Source: Tardiphaga sp.
GTDB lineage: Bacteria > Pseudomonadota > Alphaproteobacteria > Rhizobiales > Xanthobacteraceae
Length of the DNA stretch: 64,000 nucleotides
Assembly: GCA_030147505.1 (NCBI GenBank)
Contig: JASBVG010000026.1
Coordinates: forward strand, 21,204-85,203
Direction: 5' to 3'
Every line of letters starts with the position of its first letter. Positions within the stretch are counted from its first letter, which is position 1. A program made the translations under genes and the position numbers. The notes beneath the pieces are model-generated. The model saw nothing but the letters and a program-made list of their open reading frames with translations, was not told the origin of the DNA and made no database searches. Below are positions 54,864 to 63,884 of this stretch, piece after piece.

Positions 54864-56957
54864 ATGCTATCGCGTGTGACTGTCTCTACCCTGCTGAAAT
54901 CGGTGATTGCTGTAATGGCGGCGTGCATCGTCATTATCCTGGCGCAGGGCGCCTGGAATTCATGGGAGCGCCTGAACGCGGCCAATCGCGTATCGGTGAT
55001 TGCCGAGACCTCGAGCCACGCCTTCAAGGCGATGCACAACCTGCGCGCCGAGCGCGTCGGCACTGTTCGGACACTCAACGGCAACGATATTCCGGCCCCG
55101 GACTTCCTCGCTTATCTGCGAGCTCTGCGCGACGCCGAAATGCCAGCCATGCGCAAGGCTGCAGAGATGCTCGAGCGGATCGACTTCGGCGACAAGGCAC
55201 GCCTGTTGCCGGAATTGAAGCGGTTGATGGGCGAATTGAGCAAGCTCCAGACCGAATCCTGGGACGCGATTCAGAAACCCAGGGCGGAGCGCCGTCCGGC
55301 GCTGGTGAAGGAATATGCCGCCACCAACGACGCACTGCTGCCGACCCTCGACAGCATTGCTTCCGCTCTTGTACTGGCCATCAGCCATCAGGACGCCGAG
55401 ATCGACCAGCTCCTGCTGATCAAGCAGATGGCCTGGCTGATGCGCACGGCCGCAGGCGATGCGACGACGCTTCTCTCGAGCAGCCTCGCGACCGGAAAAC
55501 TTCCACCGAACGGTGTAACGACGTATGCCAAACAGGTCGGTGGAATCGAGGTCGCGTGGCAGGCGCTGGAAAGCGCTATGGCGGGAGCCAGACTGTCAGC
55601 GGATGTCGCGAAGGCGATCGATGTAGCCAGGACGACTTACTTCGATCCGAACTATACTGGCCTGCGCGACCGCCTGGTTGCAGCCCTTGCAGCTGGTACG
55701 CCGCCGGAAATGAAGGCCAACGACTGGAGCCAATATTCGGTGCCGCATATGAGCACAGCAGTCACCCTTGCCGAGCGCGCGCTCGATCAGGCGATCGACG
55801 GCGCTGCGAGCCACATCACCGTCGCACAACGCGCACTCGCCATGCAGACTGCCCTTCTGCTGATCGCCATCGCTGCGGCCATCGCCAGCATGATCGCCGT
55901 CGCCCGCCGTGTCATCGTGCCGTTGAACCGTATTCGCGACGCGATGTTGCAAGTCGCCAGCGGCGATCTCTCCGTCGAAACCAGCTACACCGACCGCCAC
56001 GACGAAATCGGCGCGTTGGCCGGCGCGCTGGAGACCTTCAAGCGTCAGGCCCTCGATAAGGCGCAGATCGAACACCAAGAGCGCGAACGCAACGCACAGG
56101 CGACCAACCGTCAGCAAGCCATCGAGCAATATATTGGCCATTTCGAAATCCAGATGCGCGACACGTTGGGCACCTTGGACAATGCCTCCGACCAGATGAA
56201 TACCACCTCCGACAGCATGGCGGCGGTGTCCAATCAGACGAATATGCGCGTGCAGGATGCTGCCCGGGCCTCCAGCGACGCTTCTGCCAATGTGCAGAAT
56301 GTCGCTGCTGCTGCGGAAGAACTCAGCACGTCGATCAACGATATCAGCCGCCAGGCTGCACACGCAGCCGGCATTGCCAGCCGCGCTGTAAAGGAGGCCA
56401 ATCAGACCGACGTCACGGTGCAGGGTCTTGCTGCAAGCGCAAACCGGATCGGCGAGGTGGTCGGACTGATCAACGACATTGCCTCGCAGACGAATCTGCT
56501 TGCGCTGAATGCTACGATCGAAGCGGCGCGCGCCGGAGAAGCCGGCCGTGGCTTTGCCGTTGTAGCCTCCGAAGTGAAGTCACTGGCCAGCCAGACCGCG
56601 AAAGCCACCGATGACATTTCAGAACAGATCGCCGATATCCAGAAGGTCGCGGGCGATGCCATCGAGGCTATCAAGAGCATCGGCGGCATCATCGGCGAGG
56701 TAAATGAGGTCGCCACCGCGATCGCCGCAGCCGTCGAGGAACAGGGCGCCGCGACCCAGGAAATCACACGATCGACCCAGCAGGCGGCCACCGGAACCCG
56801 GAACGTCTCCGATAACATCACCGGCGTCAGCGCTGATGCTGATGCCGCGGGTGCAGCGGCTCAGAACGTGAAAGCGGCATCGGAGACCCTCGCGACGCAG
56901 ACGCATCAGCTTGGGGCTCAGATCACCGATTTTCTTGGAAAGATTCGGGCGGCGTAA
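54864..56957 (+). CDS. Methyl-accepting chemotaxis protein
   Basis: A 697-residue transmembrane chemoreceptor. A first membrane helix (about residues 12-32), a large periplasmic helical sensor domain (to about 325), a second helix (about 330-352), a HAMP domain ([43 protein letters not shown]) and a long signalling helix bundle with the hairpin tip [38 protein letters not shown] near residue 540. It feeds CheA/CheW; the ligand is unknown. No che genes are adjacent. Confidence 0.94.
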   Translation: MLSRVTVSTLLKSVIAVMAACIVIILAQGAWNSWERLNAANRVSVIAETSSHAFKAMHNLRAERVGTVRTLNGNDIPAPDFLAYLRALRDAEMPAMRKAAEMLERIDFGDKARLLPELKRLMGELSKLQTESWDAIQKPRAERRPALVKEYAATNDALLPTLDSIASALVLAISHQDAEIDQLLLIKQMAWLMRTAAGDATTLLSSSLATGKLPPNGVTTYAKQVGGIEVAWQALESAMAGARLSADVAKAIDVARTTYFDPNYTGLRDRLVAALAAGTPPEMKANDWSQYSVPHMSTAVTLAERALDQAIDGAASHITVAQRALAMQTALLLIAIAAAIASMIAVARRVIVPLNRIRDAMLQVASGDLSVETSYTDRHDEIGALAGALETFKRQALDKAQIEHQERERNAQATNRQQAIEQYIGHFEIQMRDTLGTLDNASDQMNTTSDSMAAVSNQTNMRVQDAARASSDASANVQNVAAAAEELSTSINDISRQAAHAAGIASRAVKEANQTDVTVQGLAASANRIGEVVGLINDIASQTNLLALNATIEAARAGEAGRGFAVVASEVKSLASQTAKATDDISEQIADIQKVAGDAIEAIKSIGGIIGEVNEVATAIAAAVEEQGAATQEITRSTQQAATGTRNVSDNITGVSADADAAGAAAQNVKAASETLATQTHQLGAQITDFLGKIRAA

Positions 56958-56972
56958 CGACCATCGCGCGGA

Positions 56973-57605
56973 CTATTCCCGCGCCACCACCGGCAGACGC
57001 TCATACTTCGCGCTGACCGACGCCGGCACGGGAGTCAGGTTGAGCGATGCGCCCCGCCGGTCCGTGCGGGTCACCGACTTCAAACCATTCGCACCGGCAA
57101 CGATATCACCCTTGCGCAGCGTCGGATCGTCCTCGATCTTGACCTGTGCAAGGCCGAACTGATCCTTGCCATTGCAGGTGCAGCCGGCGACGATCTCATT
57201 CCTGAACTTGAAAGCATTCGGCAGATCCGAATAAGCCTTGCCGTTTTCGGTTGTCGCATGATCGATGCTGCTACCATAGACGATCTCGGTCTTGCTTGCC
57301 GGGCAGAAACTGTTGCACGAGGCCGCACGGCTCTGATTATCGCTCGCCGAAACCGGAAAATAGCGGCCATCGCAGGTTCGCACGCAATAGGCTTGCGCGC
57401 CGCCGCTCGCCGCGCGCGGCCGATCCACGCGCATGCGTGGCCCATCGTCGAAGGGCGACGAAATCTCCGGCATGCGACCACGAGCGAAGCCGCCGAACAG
57501 CTCCGAAAAGAAATCCTGCGCTTGTGCCGGGGGTATCGCAGCGCTCATCGAAACGATCGCCAAAAATGCTGCTCCAAAGAGCCGTTGTCCAGACATGCGG
57601 GTCAT
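56973..57605 (-). CDS. DUF2865 secreted protein
   Basis: A 210-residue exported protein of DUF2865, with a signal peptide (FLAIVSMSAAIPPAQA). The cysteine-rich core YCVRTCDGRYFPVSASDNQSRAASCNSFCPASKTEIVYGSSID and later CTCNGKDQ carry about six Cys, probably in disulfides. The family is common in Bradyrhizobium-type bacteria and has no assigned function. It converges with the chemoreceptor gene, 15 bases apart. Confidence 0.88.
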   Translation of the reverse strand: MTRMSGQRLFGAAFLAIVSMSAAIPPAQAQDFFSELFGGFARGRMPEISSPFDDGPRMRVDRPRAASGGAQAYCVRTCDGRYFPVSASDNQSRAASCNSFCPASKTEIVYGSSIDHATTENGKAYSDLPNAFKFRNEIVAGCTCNGKDQFGLAQVKIEDDPTLRKGDIVAGANGLKSVTRTDRRGASLNLTPVPASVSAKYERLPVVARE

Positions 57606-57638
57606 GGGTCTCGGCCCTCCAGATTAGCTTCAGATCGT

Positions 57639-58415
57639 TCAATACAGCGATGACGCCGAGAGATTCATGGCTTGCTGCCCCGTCGCGGAAACCCGCGCCG
57701 GCCGCACCGAGATCACCGTGTGCGAATTCGCCCCCGTGCGCGCCATCTCACGTGATCCTGCCGATTTCGGCAGCACGACGACCCTGGTGCCAACGTTTAC
57801 GCGCCTGAAAAGATCCTCCACGTCTTCGTTGGTCAGACGGATGCAACCTGACGAAACGAACTTGCCGATGGTGGTCGGATCGTTGGTGCCGTGAATGCGA
57901 TAGGCGCTGGAGCCGAGATACATCGCGCGCGCACCGAGCGGATTGCCGGGGCCGCCTGCCATGAAACGCGGCAGATAAGGCTGGCGACGAATCATCTCTG
58001 CCGGCGGATGCCAATCCGGCCATTCGGCCTTGCGCGTCACCGTCTCCGTGCCCGCCCAGGTGAAGCCTTCGCGACCAACCCCCACGCCGTAGCGGATCGC
58101 GCGGTTGTTGCCGAGGATGTAATAGAGCTGCGTATTCCCGGTATCGATCACGATCGTACCTGGCGTCTGATTGCTCGCATAGGAGACTTCGGCGCGGCGC
58201 AGGCGCTCGGGCATCACATAGGATGCGGCATCCCGCTGCTGCTCCGGCGTGACCATGATGTTGTCTTCGAGAAAGCCGTCCTGCGAGGCCGGCGCGTAGC
58301 TCATCATCTGTGCCGCTGCGCTGGAGGTGAAGGCGGGTGCGACCAGCAGCGCCGCAACAAGAGCAAACGCGCCAGCGCCGCGCAGCGAAACTTTGCGGGA
58401 GGATGCCTGTGACAT
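57639..58415 (-). CDS. L,D-transpeptidase (YkuD/ErfK family)
   Basis: A 258-residue exported enzyme with a signal peptide (FALVAALLVAPAFTSSAAA) and a YkuD domain. The catalytic motif HGTNDPTTIGKFVSSGCIRL, with active His and Cys near residues 175-195, is intact. Such enzymes make 3-3 peptidoglycan cross-links or attach outer-membrane proteins to peptidoglycan, which is prominent in Hyphomicrobiales. The ATG at 58415 is supported by the signal peptide. A possible EcfG-type site lies just upstream. Confidence 0.92.
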   Translation of the reverse strand: MSQASSRKVSLRGAGAFALVAALLVAPAFTSSAAAQMMSYAPASQDGFLEDNIMVTPEQQRDAASYVMPERLRRAEVSYASNQTPGTIVIDTGNTQLYYILGNNRAIRYGVGVGREGFTWAGTETVTRKAEWPDWHPPAEMIRRQPYLPRFMAGGPGNPLGARAMYLGSSAYRIHGTNDPTTIGKFVSSGCIRLTNEDVEDLFRRVNVGTRVVVLPKSAGSREMARTGANSHTVISVRPARVSATGQQAMNLSASSLY

Positions 58416-58445
58416 GTGACTGCCCCGTGTGAATGACGCGCGGAT

Positions 58446-58471
58446 AACACAATCTCCGTCGCGCCGGTTCC
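58446..58471 (-). promoter_or_regulatory. Possible EcfG promoter of the L,D-transpeptidase
   Basis: GGAAC (58471-58467) is followed after 17 bases by TGTT (58449-58446) on the minus strand, one mismatch to CGTT, 31 bases before the transpeptidase ATG. Confidence 0.4.
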
Positions 58472-58529
58472 ATCGCAGGTTCACTGGGAAGGCAATTTGT
58501 CAATCAAGCAGCCATCACGGTTTCGCGAC

Positions 58530-58554
58530 GGAACTTGTGGAACAGCGCCTTGTT
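58530..58554 (+). promoter_or_regulatory. Possible EcfG promoter of the AI-2E-type gene
   Basis: GGAAC (58530-58534), 16 bases, TGTT (58551-58554): one mismatch, 64 bases before the ATG at 58618. It faces away from the candidate at 58446-58471. Confidence 0.35.
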
Positions 58555-58617
58555 GACGCGCTGTCCTCGTGGAGCCTTCCAGGCTTCGCCTGCGGAGGCG
58601 TAATACCGTAACGCATC

Positions 58618-59727
58618 ATGAACAAGGTCCGGTCTTTTCCCGACAAAACAGCCGGCGTTCCCGCCTCGGAAAACAATGTCGAGCAGCCTCCGGTCATTCG
58701 CCGTGCTGAAGTCGTCGCCTTTTCGCTGGTGTCTCTGCTGGTCATCACCGTGATGACGGTGCTCTATTTCGCCAAGGCTTTCTTCCTGCCGGTCGTCACT
58801 GCCTTCATCGTCGGTACCATGCTATCCCCGGCCGCGAACTTTCTCGAGAAGCGCCGCATTCCGCGCGCCGTATCATCAGTCCTGATCGTCACCGGCGTCG
58901 GTGCAACAGCAATCTTCATTATCGGATTGATCTCGGCGCCTTTGGTCGAATGGACCAACCGCATGCCCGAGCTCGGCGCGCAGTTGAGGGAGAAACTGCA
59001 GATTTTCGATCGGCCGCTGGCGTTATGGCACCAATTTCAGAGTCTGTTCAGCGATACCGAAACGCTCTCTGCTACGCAGTTCAAGCTTCCAAAGATCGAC
59101 TGGGTGCAGCCGACCGTCGAATTCCTGACTCCGACCTTCACGGAATTCCTGTTGTTCTTCGCCACGCTCGTTCTGTTCATCGCAAGCTGGAAGGATCTGC
59201 GCCGCGCGATGATCATGAATTTCAGCGACCACGAATGGCGGCTGCGTACGCTGCGCATTCTCAACGCCATCGAGACCAGGCTTGGCGACTATCTCCTCAT
59301 GGTAACCATGATCAATTTCGGGGTCGGTATCGGCACCGGTATCATCTGTGCCGTCACCGGCATGCCGAACCCTGCCGGACTTGGCGCTCTGGCGGCGACA
59401 CTGAACTTCTTCCCGATCATCGGCCCGGTCGTGATGTTCGTCATTCTGGTAGTGGTCGGCATCATCACCGCCTCGACACTCGGCGCCGGCCTGATCGCCG
59501 CAGCGCTTTTCGTCGGCGTGACTTTCATGGAGGGCCACTTCATCACCCCGACCATCATCGGCCGCCGGCTGCAGCTCAACGCGCTGGCAGTTTTCGTCGG
59601 CCTTGCTTTCTGGACTTGGCTATGGGGGCCGATGGGCGGTTTCCTGGCAGCGCCGATCCTGATTGTCGGGCTGATCCTGAAGGAGCATTTGATGCCGCTC
59701 AATTCGCCCCAGTTGCCGCAAGAGTAA
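58618..59727 (+). CDS. AI-2E family transporter (YdiK/PerM-like)
   Basis: A 369-residue membrane protein with seven to eight helices of the AI-2E/PerM family. The C-terminal signature GLGALAATLNFFPIIGPVVMFVILVVVG and EGHFITPTIIGRRLQLNALAVFVGL are diagnostic. Members include an AI-2 exporter and uncharacterised permeases, so the substrate is open. N-terminal 30 residues are polar. Monocistronic; followed within 16 bases by the promoter of the YqjD-like gene. Confidence 0.91.
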   Translation: MNKVRSFPDKTAGVPASENNVEQPPVIRRAEVVAFSLVSLLVITVMTVLYFAKAFFLPVVTAFIVGTMLSPAANFLEKRRIPRAVSSVLIVTGVGATAIFIIGLISAPLVEWTNRMPELGAQLREKLQIFDRPLALWHQFQSLFSDTETLSATQFKLPKIDWVQPTVEFLTPTFTEFLLFFATLVLFIASWKDLRRAMIMNFSDHEWRLRTLRILNAIETRLGDYLLMVTMINFGVGIGTGIICAVTGMPNPAGLGALAATLNFFPIIGPVVMFVILVVVGIITASTLGAGLIAAALFVGVTFMEGHFITPTIIGRRLQLNALAVFVGLAFWTWLWGPMGGFLAAPILIVGLILKEHLMPLNSPQLPQE

Positions 59728-59742
59728 ACCGGACCTATCAAG

Positions 59743-59767
59743 GGAACTTACGACCTGACGGGGCGTT
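59743..59767 (+). promoter_or_regulatory. EcfG (general stress sigma) promoter, exact consensus
   Basis: GGAAC (59743-59747), then exactly 16 bases, then CGTT (59764-59767): a full match to the EcfG/RpoE2 consensus. A start near 59773 would give a leader of about 35 bases to the DUF883 gene at 59809. Confidence 0.78.
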
Positions 59768-59808
59768 TCTGCTGCAAATTCCGGTTTTGTCTCTGACGGG
59801 AGCTTCGC

Positions 59809-60201
59809 ATGTCCGACGACGATGCCTTGAGCGAATTGAAGAAACTGACGGACAAAGCCACCTATAGCCGCTTGCAGAAGGATCTTGCTGCCGTGAAAAA
59901 CGATGTCACCGCTCTCACCGAACAGATCACCGACGCCCTCAACGCTTTCACCGGCCAGGCCAGCAAACAGGCCCGCCGCGGCGTCAAGCAGGCGCGTGAT
60001 CGCGCTGACGACGTGATGTCCGATCTGCAGGACCGCAGCAGCGCCGTCTATGACGATCTGCGCGAGCGCGGCAGCACTGCCTACGACGCGGCGTATTCGC
60101 TGGAAGAGTCGCTCGAAGACGCCATCACACAGCGCCCGCTCGCCAGTGTCGGTCTCGCTCTGGGTCTCGGGCTGCTGATCGGCATGGCTTGGCGCCGTTA
60201 A
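59809..60201 (+). CDS. YqjD/ElaB-like protein (DUF883 family)
   Basis: A 130-residue protein with a long amphipathic helical region (residues 10-105) and one C-terminal membrane anchor, PLASVGLALGLGLLIGMAWRR, ending in the Arg pair typical of DUF883. E. coli YqjD and ElaB are stress-induced tail-anchored proteins that bind stationary-phase ribosomes at the inner membrane. The gene has GGGAG before the ATG, an exact EcfG promoter upstream, and a YqjE-like gene 95 bases downstream. Confidence 0.85.
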   Translation: MSDDDALSELKKLTDKATYSRLQKDLAAVKNDVTALTEQITDALNAFTGQASKQARRGVKQARDRADDVMSDLQDRSSAVYDDLRERGSTAYDAAYSLEESLEDAITQRPLASVGLALGLGLLIGMAWRR

Positions 60202-60296
60202 CCAAGGCTGAGACAATCGAAGATCATCGGACTGGCGGCGCCGCAAGGCACCGCCGGTTTTCTTTATGATGGCACGGGTTGAATACGGGGCTTGCA

Positions 60297-60776
60297 ATGC
60301 TGCAGCGTTATATCGACGATCTCAAACATAGCACTGGCGCCAGCCTGCGTATGACCTCTCTGGTCGTGATCGCAGGCTTTGCCGGCTTCATTGCCCTGTG
60401 TTTTTCTTGCGCCGCGATTTTCATCGCGATGCTACAGCACTACAACGCCATTGCCGCCTGCCTGACAGTCGCGGGCATTTTCGTCGTCATCGCCGGTATC
60501 GTCGGTTTGATCTATGCCCGAAAACAGAAGCGCGCACGTGAGCGCGCTGCAGCTGCGGCCCGCGCGGCAGCACGAGCTGCCGCAAGTGCGCCGCTGATCG
60601 ACCCCATCATGGTCGCAACCGGCATCCAGATCGCCCGCGCGGTAGGTTTAAAAAAGTTGGTACCATTACTGGCGTTGGTGGGCGTCGCGGTGGGCTATAT
60701 GGCGAATAGAAGTGCCGCTTCCGACGAAGGCGACGATAACGAAAACGGCAGCACCGATGAGGCTGCCGGCGACTGA
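60297..60776 (+). CDS. YqjE-like / phage-holin-superfamily membrane protein
   Basis: A 159-residue membrane protein with two adjacent helices (about residues 22-46 and 52-73), a basic Ala/Arg-rich stretch (75-95) and a third hydrophobic helix (about 113-133), then an acidic tail. This matches the DUF1469/YqjE type (holin superfamily III by name only, not phage-derived). Placement after a YqjD-like gene mirrors E. coli yqjD-yqjE. The ATG at 60297 is preferred over a TTG six codons earlier. Confidence 0.75.
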   Translation: MLQRYIDDLKHSTGASLRMTSLVVIAGFAGFIALCFSCAAIFIAMLQHYNAIAACLTVAGIFVVIAGIVGLIYARKQKRARERAAAAARAAARAAASAPLIDPIMVATGIQIARAVGLKKLVPLLALVGVAVGYMANRSAASDEGDDNENGSTDEAAGD

Positions 60777-60835
60777 TTCCTGAAATTTCTTGCGGCAACT
60801 GTGCGGCCACATAGCGGCAAGGGCAGCCGCAAGCG

Positions 60836-61288
60836 TCAGGTCACGCAGCGACCCGGCTGCAGCGATCTGGCGACCTCGGTGAGCATGCTGACCGGCGGCT
60901 CGCACGCCACCGTCGCCTTGCGCGGCTTGTTATCGATGGGGATCGCCTTGGTGCTGGCCGGCTTCTCCGGCTGAACCTTCTCAGACCCACTCTTCGGCGC
61001 CGTGCCGGCCAAGCGCAACAACACCGACGTATCGGTTAAACCATAAACCTGGAACGACAGTGTCCGCCCCTGATCGAGGTTTGCCGGAGCGCTATCGCGA
61101 TCGGTCTTGGCGGTGCGGTTTACTGCGGGAGTAACGGCGGCGAAAGGAGAAGGAATTGCGGTATCGCGCTCCGTCAACGTGCCGCGAAGACTGCTGCCGG
61201 AGAGATCGTTACCGGACGCATATTGAATGGCGCCAAACATAGCCGCACCACTGACCAATCCCACAACAAGACTAGACACTTTTGACAT
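60836..61288 (-). CDS. Hypothetical exported protein
   Basis: A 150-residue protein with a hydrophobic N-terminus (SSLVVGLVSGAAMFGAIQYASG) acting as a signal or anchor, a Pro/Ser/Lys-rich low-complexity middle and a conserved-looking C-terminus with two cysteines, ACEPPVSMLTEVARSLQPGRC. I recall similar C-termini in Bradyrhizobium hypothetical proteins but know no function. It converges with the YqjE-like gene. Confidence 0.7.
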   Translation of the reverse strand: MSKVSSLVVGLVSGAAMFGAIQYASGNDLSGSSLRGTLTERDTAIPSPFAAVTPAVNRTAKTDRDSAPANLDQGRTLSFQVYGLTDTSVLLRLAGTAPKSGSEKVQPEKPASTKAIPIDNKPRKATVACEPPVSMLTEVARSLQPGRCVT

Positions 61289-61807
61289 GTGAGCCTCGCT
61301 TGAACGCTCTGTAACGCTACCCTGCCCACGTCTGCGCGTGGCGCTGTTGTATTAGAACGTCGGTCAAGCCTGCAGGTTCATGAGATTCGTTCACTTAACC
61401 GTGCTTTAAATATTCGACCTCTCATGGAACGCTTTCTGGCCGCCGGAGTCGTATCAGCAGCCGGTCGTCCCCCCGCCCCAAAGACCGGCGATGCGGGGCG
61501 TGGCCGTGGTGATGCCGGTCGCGCCTCGCTTTTTTGTGGGCAAGCTTTCACAGAGTTGCAGCGATTGCGGATGCGGTAGTGCGGACACACTGCGCTGCCT
61601 CGAACACTGCGCTGTGTTCCAGCGTCATCGTCTCTCCAGGCGCGCGCTTCGCGGCGGCTAATCCGACCTATTGCAAAGCTTGTTCAGATGCGCCGCGCTC
61701 GCTAGCCTTCGATCGTGGAGATCGCGGCATGAGGCCGTGACTGCACACGTCTTCGCACCGCAATAAAAAGCGAGGGCGGTAACAAAAAACAATAAACAGG
61801 GAGGACT
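61289..61807. other. 519-base non-coding region
   Basis: This stretch separates divergent genes. It contains a direct repeat of CACTGCGCTG (near 61586 and 61605) and a strong ribosome site GGGAGGACT at its right end. The only open frames are short and have poor codon use. I see no RNA gene, terminator or mobile element. Confidence 0.45.
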
Positions 61808-62791
61808 ATGGTGAGCAGAGCGATTACGCGTCGAACGTCTCTCGTTCTCGGTGCATCCGCACTCTTCGCACCGCAAGTGTTGCGCGCCCGGACGGCGCTT
61901 CCCGATAAACCCATCAGATTACTGGTTGGCTTTCCCGCCGGCGGCGGCACCGACGTGATGGCGCGGCTGATTGCCGAGCCGCTACGACAGCGGACCGGGC
62001 GCAATATTGTCATCGAGAACAAGGTGGGCGCGTCCGGCACCGTTGCTGGTGCGACACTGAAGACCAGCCCAACCGATGGCAGTGTGATCTGCTATATGCC
62101 GTCTGCCACCGTGATGCAGAAGCTTTCGATGGTGAATGTGCCATTCGATCCGCAGACCGACATGGCGCCGGTCACCCTGGCCGGCACGCTGCAGACCGTC
62201 TATTGCGTCTCGCCGACCATCGGCGTGAACACGCTGACGGAATATGTGGAATGGCTGAAGAAGAACCCGGCGCGGGCCTCGTTCGGCTCGACGGCGATGG
62301 GATCGAGCACGCACTTCTTCGGCCTGATGATCGGCCAGGCCATAGGCCGCCCGCTCGAGGCCGTGGCCTATCGTGGCGCGGCGCCGCTGGTATCGGATCT
62401 GCAGGGCGGCCACATCACAGGCGGCTGCGGATCGATCACCGACTTCATCGATCACCACCGCAATGGCGTGGTGAAGATCCTGGTGACATCGGGCAAACGA
62501 CCGACGGCGTCGGCACCGGAACTTCCGACGGGCGCGAGCCTCGGCTTCCCGGATCTGCAACTGTCGGGATGGTACGCATTCTTCGCGCCGGCAGGAACGC
62601 CGCCGAACATCGTCGAGGCCTGGGGCAATGAGCTGAAGCCCGTGCTTGAGCTTCCCGAGATCAGGAAGCGCCTCGCCGAACTCGGGCTCGAGGTCGAGAC
62701 ATCGACGCCGATGCAATTTACCGAACGGCTGAACGGCGACCTGAAACAGTGGCAGAAGATCATGGATACGGTCGGATACAAGCCGACGTGA
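61808..62791 (+). CDS. TTT-family (Bug) tricarboxylate-type substrate-binding protein
   Basis: A 327-residue periplasmic receptor of the tripartite tricarboxylate transporter family. RRTSLVLGASALFAP at the N-terminus resembles a Tat signal. PIRLLVGFPAGGGTDVMARLIAEPLRQ and VIENKVGASGTVAGATLKTSPTDG are family blocks, binding small carboxylates. No tctA or tctB membrane genes are adjacent, so it is an orphan Bug protein. A hairpin terminator follows. Confidence 0.93.
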   Translation: MVSRAITRRTSLVLGASALFAPQVLRARTALPDKPIRLLVGFPAGGGTDVMARLIAEPLRQRTGRNIVIENKVGASGTVAGATLKTSPTDGSVICYMPSATVMQKLSMVNVPFDPQTDMAPVTLAGTLQTVYCVSPTIGVNTLTEYVEWLKKNPARASFGSTAMGSSTHFFGLMIGQAIGRPLEAVAYRGAAPLVSDLQGGHITGGCGSITDFIDHHRNGVVKILVTSGKRPTASAPELPTGASLGFPDLQLSGWYAFFAPAGTPPNIVEAWGNELKPVLELPEIRKRLAELGLEVETSTPMQFTERLNGDLKQWQKIMDTVGYKPT

Positions 62792-62796
62792 CTATA

Positions 62797-62828
62797 GAAA
62801 ACGGCCGGAGCTCGCTCCGGCCGTTTCC
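62797..62828. terminator. Shared terminator of the TTT gene and phyR
   Basis: A 12-bp stem (62799-62810 with 62815-62826), loop CTCG, lies seven bases past the TTT stop and 24 before the phyR stop. Short A and T runs flank it, permitting use on both strands. Confidence 0.75.
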
Positions 62829-62849
62829 ATATCAATGAGTTGAATCTGT

Positions 62850-63647
62850 TTACGACGCCTTGGCGTTCCTGTTCTTCGAATTACGCTGGAAGAACAGCGC
62901 CTGGCTGGCCACCGCCGAGACCATGGCAGGCTGAAATGGCTTCGAGATCAGGAAGGCCGGCTCGGGTCGCTCGCCTGTGAGGAAGCGCTCGGGATAGGCG
63001 GTGATGAACACCACCGGCACCTGGAAGGTGCGCAGCAATTCGTTCACCGCATCAAGACCCGACGAACCATCGGCGAGCTGGATGTCGGCGAGGATCAGAC
63101 CCGGCTTCTTGTTCTGGGCCAAGGCAATGGCATCCGCATGCGTACGGGCGACACCGATGACATTGTGGCCAAGATTTTTCACGAGGCTTTCGAGATCCAT
63201 CGCGATGAAGGTCTCGTCCTCGATGATGAGAACGTCGGTGGCGATCTCCGCCGCCATTTCGCGGCCGGCCGTGTCGGCCAGCCCGCGCACCTCGGCGACA
63301 TCGGCATCGAGGATGAACGCAACCTCCTCTTCCGAGAAACCTTCAAGTGACAATAGCAGGAAGGCCTGGCGCGGCAGCGGCGTGATGTTGGAGATACGCT
63401 TCTCCGACGCCTGCACCGGCACCACTTCGGCGGCGTCATTCATCGACACCGAATTCCAGATCTGCGTAAATAGACGAAACAGGCCGGCGCGCGGACCATG
63501 GCGTTCGTCGAGCAAGGACGCGTCCTGCAGCAGCGCTTCAAGCATGGCGCCGACATAGGCGTCGCCTGATGCCTGATTACCCGTGAGCGCACGGGCATAG
63601 CGCCGCAACAGCGGCAAATGTTCAGCAACGAGCTGTGATCGGGACAT
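62850..63647 (-). CDS. phyR: General stress response regulator PhyR
   Basis: A 265-residue anti-anti-sigma response regulator. The N-terminal 130 residues mimic an ECF sigma factor (sigma2-like LPLLRRYARALTGNQASGDAYV; sigma4-like PLPRQAFLLLSLEGFSEEEVAFIL); the C-terminal receiver (about 138-250) has the acidic pair in IIEDE, phosphoacceptor Asp188 in ILADIQL and the Lys of ISKPF. Phosphorylated PhyR sequesters NepR and frees EcfG. The ATG at 63647 follows GGAGTGGGG. Divergent from nepR, the conserved order. Confidence 0.96.
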   Translation of the reverse strand: MSRSQLVAEHLPLLRRYARALTGNQASGDAYVGAMLEALLQDASLLDERHGPRAGLFRLFTQIWNSVSMNDAAEVVPVQASEKRISNITPLPRQAFLLLSLEGFSEEEVAFILDADVAEVRGLADTAGREMAAEIATDVLIIEDETFIAMDLESLVKNLGHNVIGVARTHADAIALAQNKKPGLILADIQLADGSSGLDAVNELLRTFQVPVVFITAYPERFLTGERPEPAFLISKPFQPAMVSAVASQALFFQRNSKNRNAKAS

Positions 63648-63736
63648 CCCCACTCCAATCCTGTTCTTTTGCGCGGTTCCTGCCTATCGCGGTCAGAGAG
63701 TACCGGCACGCGCCCCGGCGCCTGAATATGACAGAC

Positions 63737-63761
63737 TACGCTTGTCCCCATGAAAAGTTCC
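63737..63761 (-). promoter_or_regulatory. Possible EcfG promoter of phyR
   Basis: Minus-strand GGAAC (63761-63757), 16 bases, CGTA (63740-63737), one mismatch to the consensus and about 90 bases before the phyR ATG. Autoregulation of phyR is known in relatives. Confidence 0.45.
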
Positions 63762-63769
63762 ATTGCCTC

Positions 63770-63794
63770 GGAACTTTCGGCTGCGCTCCGCATT
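63770..63794 (+). promoter_or_regulatory. Possible EcfG promoter of nepR
   Basis: GGAAC (63770-63774), 16 bases, CATT (63791-63794), one mismatch to CGTT. A start near 63801 would place the nepR ATG at 63885 in a leader of about 85 bases and would argue against a start at 63750. Confidence 0.5.
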
Positions 63795-63884
63795 AGAACA
63801 GCAAGAAACGCCGCAAAGGCTTCAAAAATCAAGAAAATTTCTCAAAACCAGGGGCTAGCTCTTCTGGGGAATGTGGAACGGGTC

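Noticed and set aside
58539..58563. Second GGAAC near the AI-2E-type gene
   Set aside because: No GTT element lies at the required 16-17 base distance.
60297..60776. Phage holin
   Set aside because: It is the YqjE-type family that shares only the superfamily name; the paired DUF883 gene and absence of any phage gene argue against a prophage.
61534..61740. Small frame in the gap before the TTT gene
   Set aside because: No ribosome site, biased composition and no family; treated as non-coding.
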